Position numbers and translations under genes: made by a program. A DNA stretch of 64,000 nucleotides. Origin: Hyphomicrobium_A sp963722495. Its GTDB lineage: Bacteria; Pseudomonadota; Alphaproteobacteria; Rhizobiales; Hyphomicrobiaceae. Below the pieces are notes generated by a model, which searched no databases, was not told the origin of the DNA, and worked only from the letters and a program-made list of their open reading frames with translations. Of the stretch, positions 9,117-17,053 are shown in pieces (the stretch's first letter is position 1; each line of letters opens with the position of its first letter). The stretch covers positions 186,001 through 250,000 of the forward strand of contig CAVRND010000011.1 in assembly GCA_963722495.1 (NCBI GenBank), read 5' to 3'.

Positions 9117-10471
9117 GGAATGCGCTCGCCGAACCCGATGCCCTGTTCGGCCGATTGTGCGGACGTGGGCAACAGCACGAAGAAATTGCCTTCGTGCTTG
9201 GTTACGCCCGCGAGCTTGCCGGCCTTGTCACCGGAGCCGAAGTAGATGTCGCCCCGCTCCGGCCCCTTGATCGCCGAGCCTACGTCCTGCGCCACCATCA
9301 AACGATTAAAGCTGCCTTCCTTCGTTGCATGACCAAGCTCCGGGGCGCTGACGTAGAGCGGCGTGCCGAGCGTGTGGTAGCCGGTGTCAACCGCCAGGCT
9401 GCGCCCCGGGGTGAGACCCACCGACATGGCGCCCATCGGGCCTTCGGCGTCGTTGGCGAGTTCGCGGAAAAAGATGAACGACTGGTTCTGCCACATCACC
9501 TGCTGGCCGCGCGCCTTGTCGGCCCGCAGCCATTTGCCCAGCGCCGCCATCGACACCTTATTGGCCTCGAGCAAGCCGCTGTCGATCAGGTAGCGGCCGA
9601 TGGACTTGTAGGGGTGGCCGTTCTTGCCGTCGTAGTTGATGCGCACCGTGGTGCCGTCGGTGAGATGGATGCGCCCCGAGCCCTGGATGTGCATGAAGAA
9701 CACCTCCACCGGGTCTTCCAGGTACAGCAGCTCCAGCCCCTTGCCGGCCAGCGCGCCCTGGTCGATCTCGGCGCGCGTCGGATAGGCCGACGACGCCTGC
9801 CGCCGTCTGGCGCACATGCGTCAGGCCGTCGGGCTTGGAGGCGCGATCGGCCTCGTCGACGACGTTCACCAGATCGGGCGGCCGCTTGTAGACCGGCGTC
9901 TGGAATTTGCCCTGCGCCGTGCGCGAGCCCTCCATCACCGGCTCGTAATAGCCCGTCAGCAGCCCCTTGGGCTTCTGCTGCACGATGCGATGCGGCACGA
10001 ACTGGGTTTCGAAAAACGCCTTGGCGGAGGCTTTGCTCGGCGAGGTCACGGCCTGCGCGGCACGGCAGACGGCGGCCAGGTTGCCGGCCGGCACCTTGCA
10101 TTGCGGCGGCGGCCTTTTGGTCGCGGGCTTGTCGGCCGCCTTGCCGACAGCGTCGCACGACTTGAGGAAGGTCTTGAACGCCGCCAGGTGGTCGTCGTGC
10201 TCCCAGCCCGGCAGATCGGCGAACGTCACGCGCTCGAGCTTGGCATCGGGCTGCTTCGCTGCCGGCTGCGCAGGTTGGCTTGTGTCTGGGCCTCGGGCGA
10301 CTTCGGCTTGTCGGCGTTGCTCATGGGGGGTGTGGTGGCGGCTTGGGGTGCGACGGGAGGCGGCTGTTTCTCGGCTGGCGCGGCGAGGGCGCCGGTCGAG
10401 ACCAGTATGGCGGCAGCGGCGCATGCCGTCGCCGTCCATCTCACAGCAGCTGGGACGCGAGCACCTGCCAT
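9080..10471 (-). CDS. mltA: Membrane-bound lytic murein transglycosylase A, two apparent frameshifts
   Basis: Reads as MltA of about 463 residues once two frame breaks are joined. The N-terminal part (start ATG 10471) has a signal-like segment (ACAAAAILVSTGALAAPA) and a Pro/Lys-rich linker. The frame is lost near 10275 and resumes as LERVTFADLPGWEHDDHLAA with the MltA core KGLLTGYYEPVMEGSR. A second break near 9805 leads into YPTRAEIDQGAL, the FFMHIQGSGR strand and the catalytic region DVGSAIKGPERGDIYFGSG, whose aspartates belong to the MltA active site. The enzyme cleaves the MurNAc-GlcNAc bond of peptidoglycan to 1,6-anhydro ends. The breaks compensate (one base missing, one base extra), and no function-destroying change is seen in the motifs, so sequencing error is likely. 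It lies between a Tim44-like gene and smr. Confidence 0.85.
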
Positions 10472-10557
10472 GGTCGCGTGCCTGTCCCTCGATGCTTGCC
10501 CACCGGCCGCCACTGCGCTGCGCGACCTGATCGTCCCCCGCAAGCGTAACGTAGCGC

Positions 10558-11301
10558 TTAGGCCGGCGACTGCGTCGCGATGAGGCGCCAATTCGGATTG
10601 GCACGCGCCTTCGCCGACGAGATATCGCGGCTGAACGTCCAGATGTCGGTCACTTCCTTGATGCGCTGCGGATCGCCGCTGATGATGGCGCCGGCCTTGT
10701 CGCGCGTCGCCGAAATGAGCTGGCTGACGAAGCGCACGGTGATCGAGGCGATGCCGCTCTTCACTTCGGAATCGAGAATGTCGGCCTTGTCGATGCCGAC
10801 AAAGCTCTGATCGACTTGCTCCTCGCGGCTCTCGCGATCGGTGATGGCGCGCGTGAAGCCCTCGTACACGTCGCGGCTGAGCAGGTCCTTGAGCAGCTTG
10901 CGGTTGCCCTCGGCGAACGCGGTCACGATCATCTCATACGCCTGCTTGGCGCCGCGGATGAACGTGTCGGGATCGAACGCCGGATCGAGCCGGGCAACCT
11001 CGATGAGGCCGTTGCGCGCGCCGGCTTCGACGCTCGGATAGGTCTTGATGCGCTCCTCGGCGTCCGCCTGCGTTACCTCGGCGGCGGGTGCGGCGGCGCC
11101 GTCGCGCTCGCGGCGCGGCATGGCGACGACGTTGTCGGGGGACGATGCAGCGGCAGTTCCCTGCTGGGCGCGCTCGGCGCGGAAGCGCTCGACGCGTGCC
11201 TCCTCGTCACCCGTCCGGCGTCCGAGGACGCTTCTCAGCTTCAAGATCACGACGACCGCGACAATGAGCGAGATCAGGGTGATGAGATTGATTAACTCCA
11301 T
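10558..11301 (-). CDS. Tim44/TimA-family membrane adaptor protein
   Basis: A 247-residue protein starting at the ATG at 11301, which has an AGGAAGG ribosome-binding site nine bases upstream. A single N-terminal helix (LINLITLISLIVAVVVILKL) anchors it in the inner membrane. A charged linker leads to a Tim44-like domain (FDPDTFIRGAKQAYEMIVTA, LSRDVYEGFTRAI, ITVRFVSQLISATRD, DIWTFSRD). Alphaproteobacterial TimA proteins are relatives of the mitochondrial import-motor subunit Tim44 and are conserved beside secB and fxsA. A role in protein handling at the membrane is inferred from this kinship and is not shown by the sequence. Confidence 0.85.
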   Translation of the reverse strand: MELINLITLISLIVAVVVILKLRSVLGRRTGDEEARVERFRAERAQQGTAAASSPDNVVAMPRRERDGAAAPAAEVTQADAEERIKTYPSVEAGARNGLIEVARLDPAFDPDTFIRGAKQAYEMIVTAFAEGNRKLLKDLLSRDVYEGFTRAITDRESREEQVDQSFVGIDKADILDSEVKSGIASITVRFVSQLISATRDKAGAIISGDPQRIKEVTDIWTFSRDISSAKARANPNWRLIATQSPA

Positions 11302-11556
11302 GAGCGGCTGCCTTCCTGGCAATCAAGGGCGTGACTGGATACGACTGCTATATATGATCGCGCCGTAAGCCGGGCCCAAGTCCAGGGAGAAAGGGCCTCT
11401 GATCCGATCCGCCATCAAGGGGTTAAGATGGTCGCTTCCCTCAAGGTAAGGCACAAAAGCGGCAATGCCAACCCGATTGCGCTGGCGTCAATCTTTTGCG
11501 CCCAGGATGCTGAGGGCATGCTCAACAACCCGCTAGTGAGAGCTGAATAGTCGCTG

Positions 11557-12035
11557 ATGATGCCTGTGCGCTTTTTTCTCATGTTGTTCTTCCTCGGGCT
11601 CCCGCTGCTGGAGATCGCCGTGCTGATCCAGGTGGGTCAGGCGATCGGCTTGTGGCCGACGCTGGGGTTGCTGTTTTTGGCGGCAGCCGTCGGAATGATC
11701 GTCATTCGCCAGCAGGGCGTTTCCATGCTCGGGCGGATGTTCGGCGCCGTCAGCGAGGGACGCTTCGCGATCGGCTCCATCGTCGACAGCTATACCAAGA
11801 TCGTCGCCGGCTGCCTTCTGATCGTACCCGGCTTCCTAACCGACGCCCTGGGCATCGCCCTGCTCATGCCGCCCCTGCGCAGGCTGATGCTCGGCGCCGT
11901 GATGCCCGGCATGGCCGTCCGCCGGCTGTCGACGATCCCCGGCCTCGCCCCGGGGCCGGATCCGAGCCGGCGCGCCCAATCGTCATCGAGGGCACCTACG
12001 AGCGACTCGACGACGACCGCGATCCCAAAGCCTAA
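11557..12035 (+). CDS. fxsA: FxsA family membrane protein, apparent frameshift near the C-terminus
   Basis: An inner-membrane protein of the FxsA family. The start is RFFLMLFFLGLPLLEIAVLI, followed by helices in LWPTLGLLFLAAAVGMIVI and AGCLLIVPGFLTDALGIALL, with the family motif PGFLTDxLG. After about 11975 the reading frame changes: the frame ending at 12035 gives ARPIVIEGTYERLDDDRDPK, the tail expected of alphaproteobacterial FxsA, whereas the uninterrupted frame (to 12054) gives an unrelated Ser/Thr-rich tail. One missing base in the run of Cs near 11975 explains it. In E. coli FxsA relieves phage T7 exclusion by the F plasmid; its normal role is unknown. It diverges from the Tim44-like gene. 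Confidence 0.85.
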
Positions 12036-12126
12036 GCCGGTCACGCGCGGCTGACATTGTCGCTGCCTGGGCCGCGTGTTAGCTAGCCGCCTCGATCGCG
12101 CAACCCTTGTTCACGGAACACTCTCG

Positions 12127-12645
12127 ATGGCCAGCACCGGCAACGGCAACGGAAAGCCCACCACTCCCGACGCGGCGGCACAGACCACGCCCCCGCCGGC
12201 GCAAGTGAAGGTCGTCGCGCAGTACATCAAGGATTTGTCGTTCGAGAACCCGAACATCGAACGACTGCTCAAGGAGCCCGGCGACCAGCCGAACCTGCAG
12301 CTGTCGATCAACGTCGGCGCCAAGGCTGTCGGCCCGCAGCTGTACGAGAGCGCCATCGACTTCAACGCCCAGGCGAGCAACAAGCTCGGCGAGATCTATC
12401 AGTTGGAGCTCGTCTATGCGGGCCTGTTCAGGCTCGAGAACATTCCCGAGCCGGCATTGGAGCCGTTCTTGCTCGTCAACTGTCCGTCGATCCTGTTCCC
12501 GTTCGTGCGCCGCATCGCCGCCGACCTGACGCGCGAAGGCGGCTTCCCGCCGCTGCTGCTCGATCCGTTCGATTTCGCGACGCTGTATCTGCGCCGCCAG
12601 CAGGACATGCGTGCCCAAGCCGAAGCCGAATCCAGGAAGAACTAA
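12127..12645 (+). CDS. secB: Protein-export chaperone SecB
   Basis: A 172-residue SecB. Conserved blocks are QYIKDLSFENPN, the acidic SecA-contact strand and ESAIDFNAQASN, YAGLFRLENIPE, LLVNCPSILFPFVRRIAAD, and GGFPPLLLDPFDFATLY. SecB forms a tetramer in the cytoplasm, holds precursors unfolded and passes them to SecA. The ATG at 12127 is chosen because the family starts at this point; an in-frame upstream start at 12076 would add 17 unrelated residues. It lies back to back with the dnaQ-coaE-aroE-maf-PPSR operon, an order conserved in Hyphomicrobiales. Confidence 0.95.
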   Translation: MASTGNGNGKPTTPDAAAQTTPPPAQVKVVAQYIKDLSFENPNIERLLKEPGDQPNLQLSINVGAKAVGPQLYESAIDFNAQASNKLGEIYQLELVYAGLFRLENIPEPALEPFLLVNCPSILFPFVRRIAADLTREGGFPPLLLDPFDFATLYLRRQQDMRAQAEAESRKN

Positions 12646-12651
12646 TCGCAC

Positions 12652-12812
12652 CTCCCCATCGGCCACCTCTCCGATGGGGAGAGGTCGGCTGGACGCGCTT
12701 CGCGCGACAGCCGGCTGAGGATGTCGTTCTGAAGTCCCGTTGCTGTCCTCGAGGGAGTAACCGCTACCCGGAAGCTCATTGGCGTCCATGCGAAGCATGG
12801 CTCCGCCATGAC
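12652..12812. repeat. REP-like palindromes between secB and dnaQ
   Basis: An 11 bp perfect inverted repeat, CTCCCCATCGG (12652-12662) and CCGATGGGGAG (12671-12681), is followed by a second hairpin around GACGCGCTTCGCGCGA. The 13 bases GGGGAGAGGTCGG (12677-12689) recur at 20089-20101. A further block (12784-12812) matches 5170-5198 in inverted orientation. This gap between two convergent genes shows no coding sequence. The first hairpin follows the secB stop by a few bases and may also end transcription, though it has no T-run. Confidence 0.6.
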
Positions 12813-12823
12813 CGCTTCCGACC

Positions 12824-13611
12824 TCAAGCTCCGGGAGAGATGAAGTGGGTGCCGGCCATGACGGTTAAGGCGAGCGGCAGTAGGCGACCTAAGCGTCCGG
12901 AGGCGGGGGCGAGGAAGCGGCGCCAGATGGCCTTCTCGCCCAACGTTTCGACGAAGGCGGCATGCGCGGCTTCTAGCTCCGGCGACAGCCGCGCGGGAAG
13001 CGGCGCCGGACGCTGCACGGCGGTGCCACGCTGCAGAGGCGCCAACTCGGCGCCCATCGGGGTATTGGTGTCGGCAGCGAAATCGATGAAGGCAGCCTGC
13101 CGCACGCCTAGCAGCTCGATGTAGACCTCGGCCAACAGCAGCGAGTCGACGAGCGCGCCGTGCTTGGTGCGCTTCGTATTGTCGATGCCGTAGCGCTTGC
13201 ACAGCGCATCGAGGCTGTTCGGTCCGGCCGGATGCCGCCGCTTGGCAAGCTGCAGCGTGCACGTCACGCGGTCCATGGTGATGGCGCCGAGCGACAGACG
13301 CCCCAGCTCGAAATTCAAAAAGCCGATGTCGAAGGCCGCGTTGTGAATGACGATCGCGTCCTGCGCGATGAACTCGAGGAATTCGCCGGCGACGTCGGCG
13401 AACAGCGGCTTGTCGCGCAGGAACGCGCGTCGACAAGCCCGTGTATGGCTTCGGCCTCGGCGGGCACGTCGCGCTGCGGATTGACGAAGCGGTGGAACTC
13501 GCGCCCCGACGGGATGCGATTGACCAGCTCGATACAGCCGATCTCGATCAGCCGGTCGCCATTCTGATGGCTGAGGCCGGTCGTCTCGGTATCGAGAATG
13601 ATTTCGCGCAT
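12824..13611 (-). CDS. dnaQ: DNA polymerase III epsilon subunit (3'-5' exonuclease), apparent frameshift
   Basis: A proofreading exonuclease of about 262 residues. The N-terminus MREIILDTETTGLSHQNGDR holds the ExoI motif (DxE), and IHGL is the usual turn. The frame breaks near 13430, after IHGLVDA, and resumes as FLRDKPLFADVAGEFLEFIA with ExoII (VIHNAAFDIGFLNFEL, the N..FD motif) and ExoIII (KRTKHGALVDSLLLAEVY, with the H and D of the DnaQ active site). Both halves are highly conserved, so a one-base error is much likelier than a real truncation. The subunit removes mispaired 3' ends within the polymerase III core. It is the last gene of the PPSR-maf-aroE-coaE-dnaQ cluster. Confidence 0.9.
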
Positions 13612-13642
13612 GCCGTACTTCCCTCAAATTCGAGGAGGCCGG

Positions 13643-14273
13643 TCAAGTCGCGTGCTTGGCCCAGTGGCGCGCATACGCCTCGCCGGGGCGCCCCCGCAAC
13701 TCGGCGAGTGCGGTATCCAGCGCAGCCTGGCTCGTCTCGATGTCGAGGCTCGTGTCCACAACGAAATCGGCCGCCGCGCGCTTCTCGGCATCCGGCACTT
13801 GGCGCGACAGCAGCCGATCGAGCTTTTCCGCCGACATCCCGGGCCGCGTCAGCATCCGGGCGCGCTGCACCTCCGGCGCCGCGCTGACGACGATCGTCAC
13901 GTCGACCAACTTGTCGGCGCCGGTCTCGAACAGCAACGGAACCTCGAGTACCGCGATCTCGGCGCCGTGCGCGGCGTGCTCACGCAGGAAGGCGCGCTCG
14001 CGCCTCGCGCACTAGAGGATGCACGATCGCTTCCAGCTCGCGAAAACGCGCCGGATTGGTCACCAGCACCGCGCTCAGCTTGGCGCGATCGACGCCGCCG
14101 TGCGTCGTCGTGCCGGGGAAGGCGCGCTCGACCGGATCCACTGCTTTTCCACCGGCATAGAGGCGATGCACTTCCGCGTCGGCATCGAACACCGGCAATC
14201 CGCGTGCGCGCAGATGCGCCGCGGCTGTGGACTTTCCCATGCCGATCGAGCCAGTGAGCCCGACGATCAGCAT
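13643..14273 (-). CDS. coaE: Dephospho-CoA kinase, apparent frameshift
   Basis: CoaE of about 209 residues: the P-loop GLTGSIGMGKST at the N-terminus, the DADAEVHRLY substrate motif, then FRELEAIVHPLVREARAR. The frame breaks near 13995 at a CC before TTCCTG and resumes with the VPLLFETG motif, DVTIVVSAAPEVQRAR and the lid-region RLLSRQ. It phosphorylates the ribose 3'-OH of dephospho-CoA, the last step of coenzyme A synthesis. The start is the ATG at 14273. In the sequence as given, aroE reads into this gene in frame without a stop; removing one A from the AAAA run at the junction would end aroE at a TGA overlapping this start by seven bases. Confidence 0.9.
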
Positions 14274-15105
14274 TTTGCGACCCTCGATGTCGGCGATGAC
14301 GATGTCGCGCAACTTGTCGGTCACCTGTGGACGCACGCCGAACCACTTCTCGAAGCCGGGCACAGCTTGATGGAGCAGCATCCCCAGCCCGTCCACAGTG
14401 CGCAGTCCATGCGCGCGAGCTTGCGCCAGAAGCTGCGTCTCGAGCGGCACGTAGACGATATCTGAGACCACGCAGTCCTCGGTAAACCCGGTGAAGTCGA
14501 TGCCGAGTGAGCCGCCGCCCTTCAGGCCGGCGCCGGTCGTATTCACCAGCACGCAGGCTTCGCGCGCGCCGTCGCTGCGGTTGTCCCAGTCGAAGGTCTT
14601 GACGCGCGGGCCGAACTCTTCGGCCAGCTGCTCGGCACGCGACCGCGTCCTGTTGAAAACACGGACCTCGTCTATACCAGCCTCGAGGAAACCCATGACG
14701 ATGGCGCGCGCTGCACCACCGGCACCCAGCACGCACACCGGCCCGTCATGGGCTTTCCAGTCGGGAACCGTGTGGTCGAGATTGGTCATGTAGCCGTACG
14801 TGTCGGTGTTTGCCGCGTGCAGCTTTCCGCCTTCGATCCACAGCGTATTCGCAGCTTGTACCGCACGCGCGGACGCATCGCGCTCGTCGGCGAGGGCGTA
14901 CGCGGTCTCCTTGTGCGGCACCGTCACGTTGCACCCGACATAGCCCTGCGCCGCGAGTGAGCGCAGGAAGCGCAGCCACTTCCTCCGGACGCACGGCCTC
15001 CTTCGTGTAGGCGCCGTCGATGCCGTACTGCTTCAGCCAGTAGCCGTGGATGAGCGGCGAGCGCGAATGCTCGATCGGCCAGCCGATAACGCAGGCGCGC
15101 TTCAT
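14267..15105 (-). CDS. aroE: Shikimate dehydrogenase, apparent frameshift and missing stop
   Basis: AroE of about 278 residues. The N-terminus RACVIGWPIEHSRSPLIHG is the shikimate-binding motif. The frame breaks near 14978 (an extra C before TTCCTGCG) and resumes as GYVGCNVTVPHKETAYALAD, which contains the catalytic Lys. Then come AANTLW, the NADP-binding GAGGAARAIVMGFLEAG, FNRTRSRAEQLAEEFG and the C-terminal GLGMLLHQAVPGFEKWFG. It reduces 3-dehydroshikimate with NADPH in aromatic amino-acid synthesis. The given sequence has no stop before coaE, making a nominal AroE-CoaE fusion; the end stated here assumes one A in the AAAA run is spurious. The start ATG overlaps the maf stop (ATGA). Confidence 0.88.
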
Positions 15106-15722
15106 TTCTCGATGATCCCACGTTCGCGCAGTTCGGCGAGCACCGGCATCAGCGGCAAACCGAGCACCGTGAAATAGTCGCCCTCGATCTTGTCGAACAA
15201 CTGCACGCCGAGGCTTTCGAGCTCATAGGCACCAACCGACTGGCGGACCTGATCGCCGGCGCGCAGCAGGTAATCGTCGAGGAACACATCGGAGAAATCG
15301 CGCATCGTCAGGCGTGCCGTGGCGACGTGCGCCCACGTGATCTTGCCGTTCTCGGCAAAGGCGACGGCGGAATGCAGTTCGTGCGTGCGTCCGCGCAATT
15401 TGCGCAAGGCTTCGCGCGCCGCATCGATGCTCGGCGCCTTGCTCAACAACTCGATCGCCCAGCGCCAGACCTGGTCGGCGCCGATGATGAGCGAGCCGCC
15501 GATCTTGCCACTGACATCCTCTGCCTTCGCCGCCGCGAGCACGGCCGCGATCTTCTTGGGGTCGACATTCGCATCGGCCTCGCGCATGCGCGCGCGGATC
15601 GCCGGCTCGTCGACGTCGGCCGGCTGCACCGTGAAGTGCACGCCAGCCGCGGCCAGCATCTCGCGCCGCGCGCGACTCCCCGACGCCAGAACGATCTCGC
15701 GCGCGCTAACCGTCACTGACAT
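15102..15722 (-). CDS. Maf-family nucleotide pyrophosphatase
   Basis: A 206-residue Maf protein, intact. The N-terminal ASGSRARREMLAAAG is the conserved S-x-R-R-x-x-L phosphate-binding motif, followed by the DEPAIR block, GADQVW, the KLRGRTHELHSAVA region and VGAYELESLGVQLFDKIEGD, which are family hallmarks. Maf enzymes hydrolyse dTTP/UTP or modified nucleotides to monophosphates, keeping them out of nucleic acids. It overlaps aroE by four bases and the PPSR gene by 17, so the cluster is clearly one operon. Confidence 0.9.
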   Translation of the reverse strand: MSVTVSAREIVLASGSRARREMLAAAGVHFTVQPADVDEPAIRARMREADANVDPKKIAAVLAAAKAEDVSGKIGGSLIIGADQVWRWAIELLSKAPSIDAAREALRKLRGRTHELHSAVAFAENGKITWAHVATARLTMRDFSDVFLDDYLLRAGDQVRQSVGAYELESLGVQLFDKIEGDYFTVLGLPLMPVLAELRERGIIEK

Positions 15723-16563
15723 CCTGCACCTCTTCCTTCCCCGCCTCGCGATCGTGCAGGAGCTTCAAAATCGTCGCAGCGGATTCTTCCACCGAGCGCC
15801 GCGTGACGTCGATGATCGGCCACTTATGCTTGGCGCACACCTTGCGCGAATAGGCGATCTCCGCGGAGATGCGGTCGCGGTCGACATAGTCGCCGAGATT
15901 GTGGTCGGCCAGCATCATCGCCCGATGACGCCGCACCTCAGCGATGCGATCCGGGCTGGCGATCAAGCATACGACGAACGCCTTGTGCGGCTTGGTCAGT
16001 CTTTCGGGCAGCGGCAGCGATGGGATCAGCGGCAGGTTCGCCGTCTTATATCCGCGCTGCGCCAGATAGATGCTCGTCGGCGTCTTCGACGTGCGCGAGA
16101 TGCCGAGCACGATGATGTCGGCGTCGTTGAGATCCTCGGGCAGATGCCCGTCGTCGTGCGCCATGGTGAAATTCAGCGCGTCGATGCGCCGGAAATAATC
16201 GGCGTCGAGAACGTGCTGGCCGGCCACCGTCGGGGTGCGCGGCGCGCCCAGATAGCTTTCCAGCACCTGCATGATCGGCTGCAGAACGGCGAGGCATGGG
16301 ATCTTCAATTCGATGCAGCGCCGCTCGAGCTCCTCGCTCAGCTCGCGATTGGTGATCGTGTAGAGCACGATGCCCGGCGTCTGCTCGATCTCTTGCAGCA
16401 CCCGCTTCATCTGCCGCGCGGTGCGTACCAGCGGATGCACATGCTCGATCGGGCGCACGAGCGCGTACTGAACCGACGCCGCCTTGGCGATCGTCGTCAG
16501 CGTCTCGCCGGTCGAATCCGACACGAGATGCAGGTGAAAGAAGCTCGGCAGGCCGCTCGTCAT
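15706..16563 (-). CDS. Pyruvate, water/phosphate dikinase regulatory protein (PPSR/DUF299)
   Basis: A 285-residue bifunctional kinase/pyrophosphorylase of the DUF299 family. FHLHLVSDSTGETL at the start and the P-loop GISRTSKTPTSIYLAQRGYK in the second half are diagnostic. The start is the ATG at 16563; the upstream frame to 16680 runs into the origin region. PPSR proteins switch pyruvate phosphate dikinase or PEP synthase by ADP-dependent phosphorylation. This is the gene called RP001 in Rickettsia, which together with hemE brackets the chromosomal origin in several alphaproteobacteria. Confidence 0.9.
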   Translation of the reverse strand: MTSGLPSFFHLHLVSDSTGETLTTIAKAASVQYALVRPIEHVHPLVRTARQMKRVLQEIEQTPGIVLYTITNRELSEELERRCIELKIPCLAVLQPIMQVLESYLGAPRTPTVAGQHVLDADYFRRIDALNFTMAHDDGHLPEDLNDADIIVLGISRTSKTPTSIYLAQRGYKTANLPLIPSLPLPERLTKPHKAFVVCLIASPDRIAEVRRHRAMMLADHNLGDYVDRDRISAEIAYSRKVCAKHKWPIIDVTRRSVEESAATILKLLHDREAGKEEVQDVSDG

Positions 16564-16589
16564 GACCTCGTCGTTCCAGCGGGACGGCG

Positions 16590-16598
16590 TGTTGATAA
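16590..16598 (-). promoter_or_regulatory. DnaA-box-like site
   Basis: Reads TTATCAACA on the minus strand, one mismatch from the DnaA consensus TTATCCACA. It lies 27 bases upstream of the PPSR start, inside the candidate origin. Confidence 0.4.
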
Positions 16599-16658
16599 GC
16601 CCATGAGTTATTAAGAGGGCCCATGCAACGCGGGGCCGTCCAGCCCGCGCCACGTCAC

Positions 16659-16667
16659 TTGTCCACG
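16659..16667 (+). promoter_or_regulatory. DnaA-box-like site (weak)
   Basis: TTGTCCACG on the plus strand, two mismatches from TTATCCACA; inside the candidate origin. Weak on its own. Confidence 0.3.
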
Positions 16668-16902
16668 AAACTGCACACAAAGGGCGCCGTTGGCATCAAC
16701 CGAACCGACTATCGCCGCTGTGCGAGGATTGGTGCCTTCCAGGTCGCTAGTCCAGAGGCAATCAACAGGCGAGCCATCAGGTTGTATTTGCCCGGTGGCA
16801 GGCTAGGCCCTTGATCCAAGTCGGCTTCGGCAACGTTAGTGGCTCGCCGCCCTAGCACACCACCACATCGGCCCCCTCGCCGCCGCCCCTGTGCGCGACC
16901 TT

Positions 16903-16932
16903 AGGATTAGGCTAGGACAACGCGCTAATCCT
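16903..16932. repeat. Inverted repeat in the origin region
   Basis: AGGATTAG (16903-16910) and CTAATCCT (16925-16932) are perfect 8 bp arms separated by 14 bases, in the GC-to-AT transition just before the AT-rich stretch. It could be a protein-binding site in the origin or an operator for hemE. It is not followed by a T-run, so it is not a usual terminator. Confidence 0.5.
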
Positions 16933-17053
16933 CAGAACCCCCAGGGGTAAGAGTAAGAACAATAAGAGTCTAAGATTCTTAACTTGGTTTAAGAGCACAT
17001 GCGGTCTCCGGCACAACCATCTCCAATCGGGCGTCAGGCAGAGGCTCGTCAGC

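Larger units (their letters stand above)
16564..17053. other. Candidate chromosomal replication origin (oriC) between the PPSR gene and hemE
   Basis: A 490 bp non-coding gap between divergent PPSR and hemE genes, the pair that flanks the origin of Caulobacter and Rickettsia. Visible elements are DnaA-box-like sites (TTATCAACA, minus strand, 16590-16598; TTGTCCACG, 16659-16667), an inverted repeat at 16903-16932, and a strikingly AT-rich stretch at about 16945-17000 inside GC-rich surroundings. That stretch contains five TAAGA pentamers, two GANTC sites (16966-16970, 16974-16978; the CcrM methylation target) and TTAA-N6-TTAA (16979-16992), close to the CtrA half-site pair. The DnaA boxes are few and imperfect, so the assignment rests mainly on gene context. 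Confidence 0.6.

Noticed and set aside
11557..12054. FxsA with a long Ser/Thr/Pro tail
   Set aside because: The alternative frame near 11975 yields a tail typical of alphaproteobacterial FxsA, so the long tail is best explained by one missing base.
12076..12126. Upstream in-frame start for secB
   Set aside because: The extra 17 residues do not resemble SecB; ATG 12127 gives the normal start.
15319..16614. A 431-codon plus-strand open frame antisense to maf and the PPSR gene
   Set aside because: The opposite strand encodes two well-conserved overlapping genes; the plus-strand product is Arg/Ala-rich and shows no family motif.
16945..16994. DnaA-trio element
   Set aside because: The repeats are TAAGA rather than the TAG-type trinucleotide run next to a DnaA box, and no good box adjoins them.
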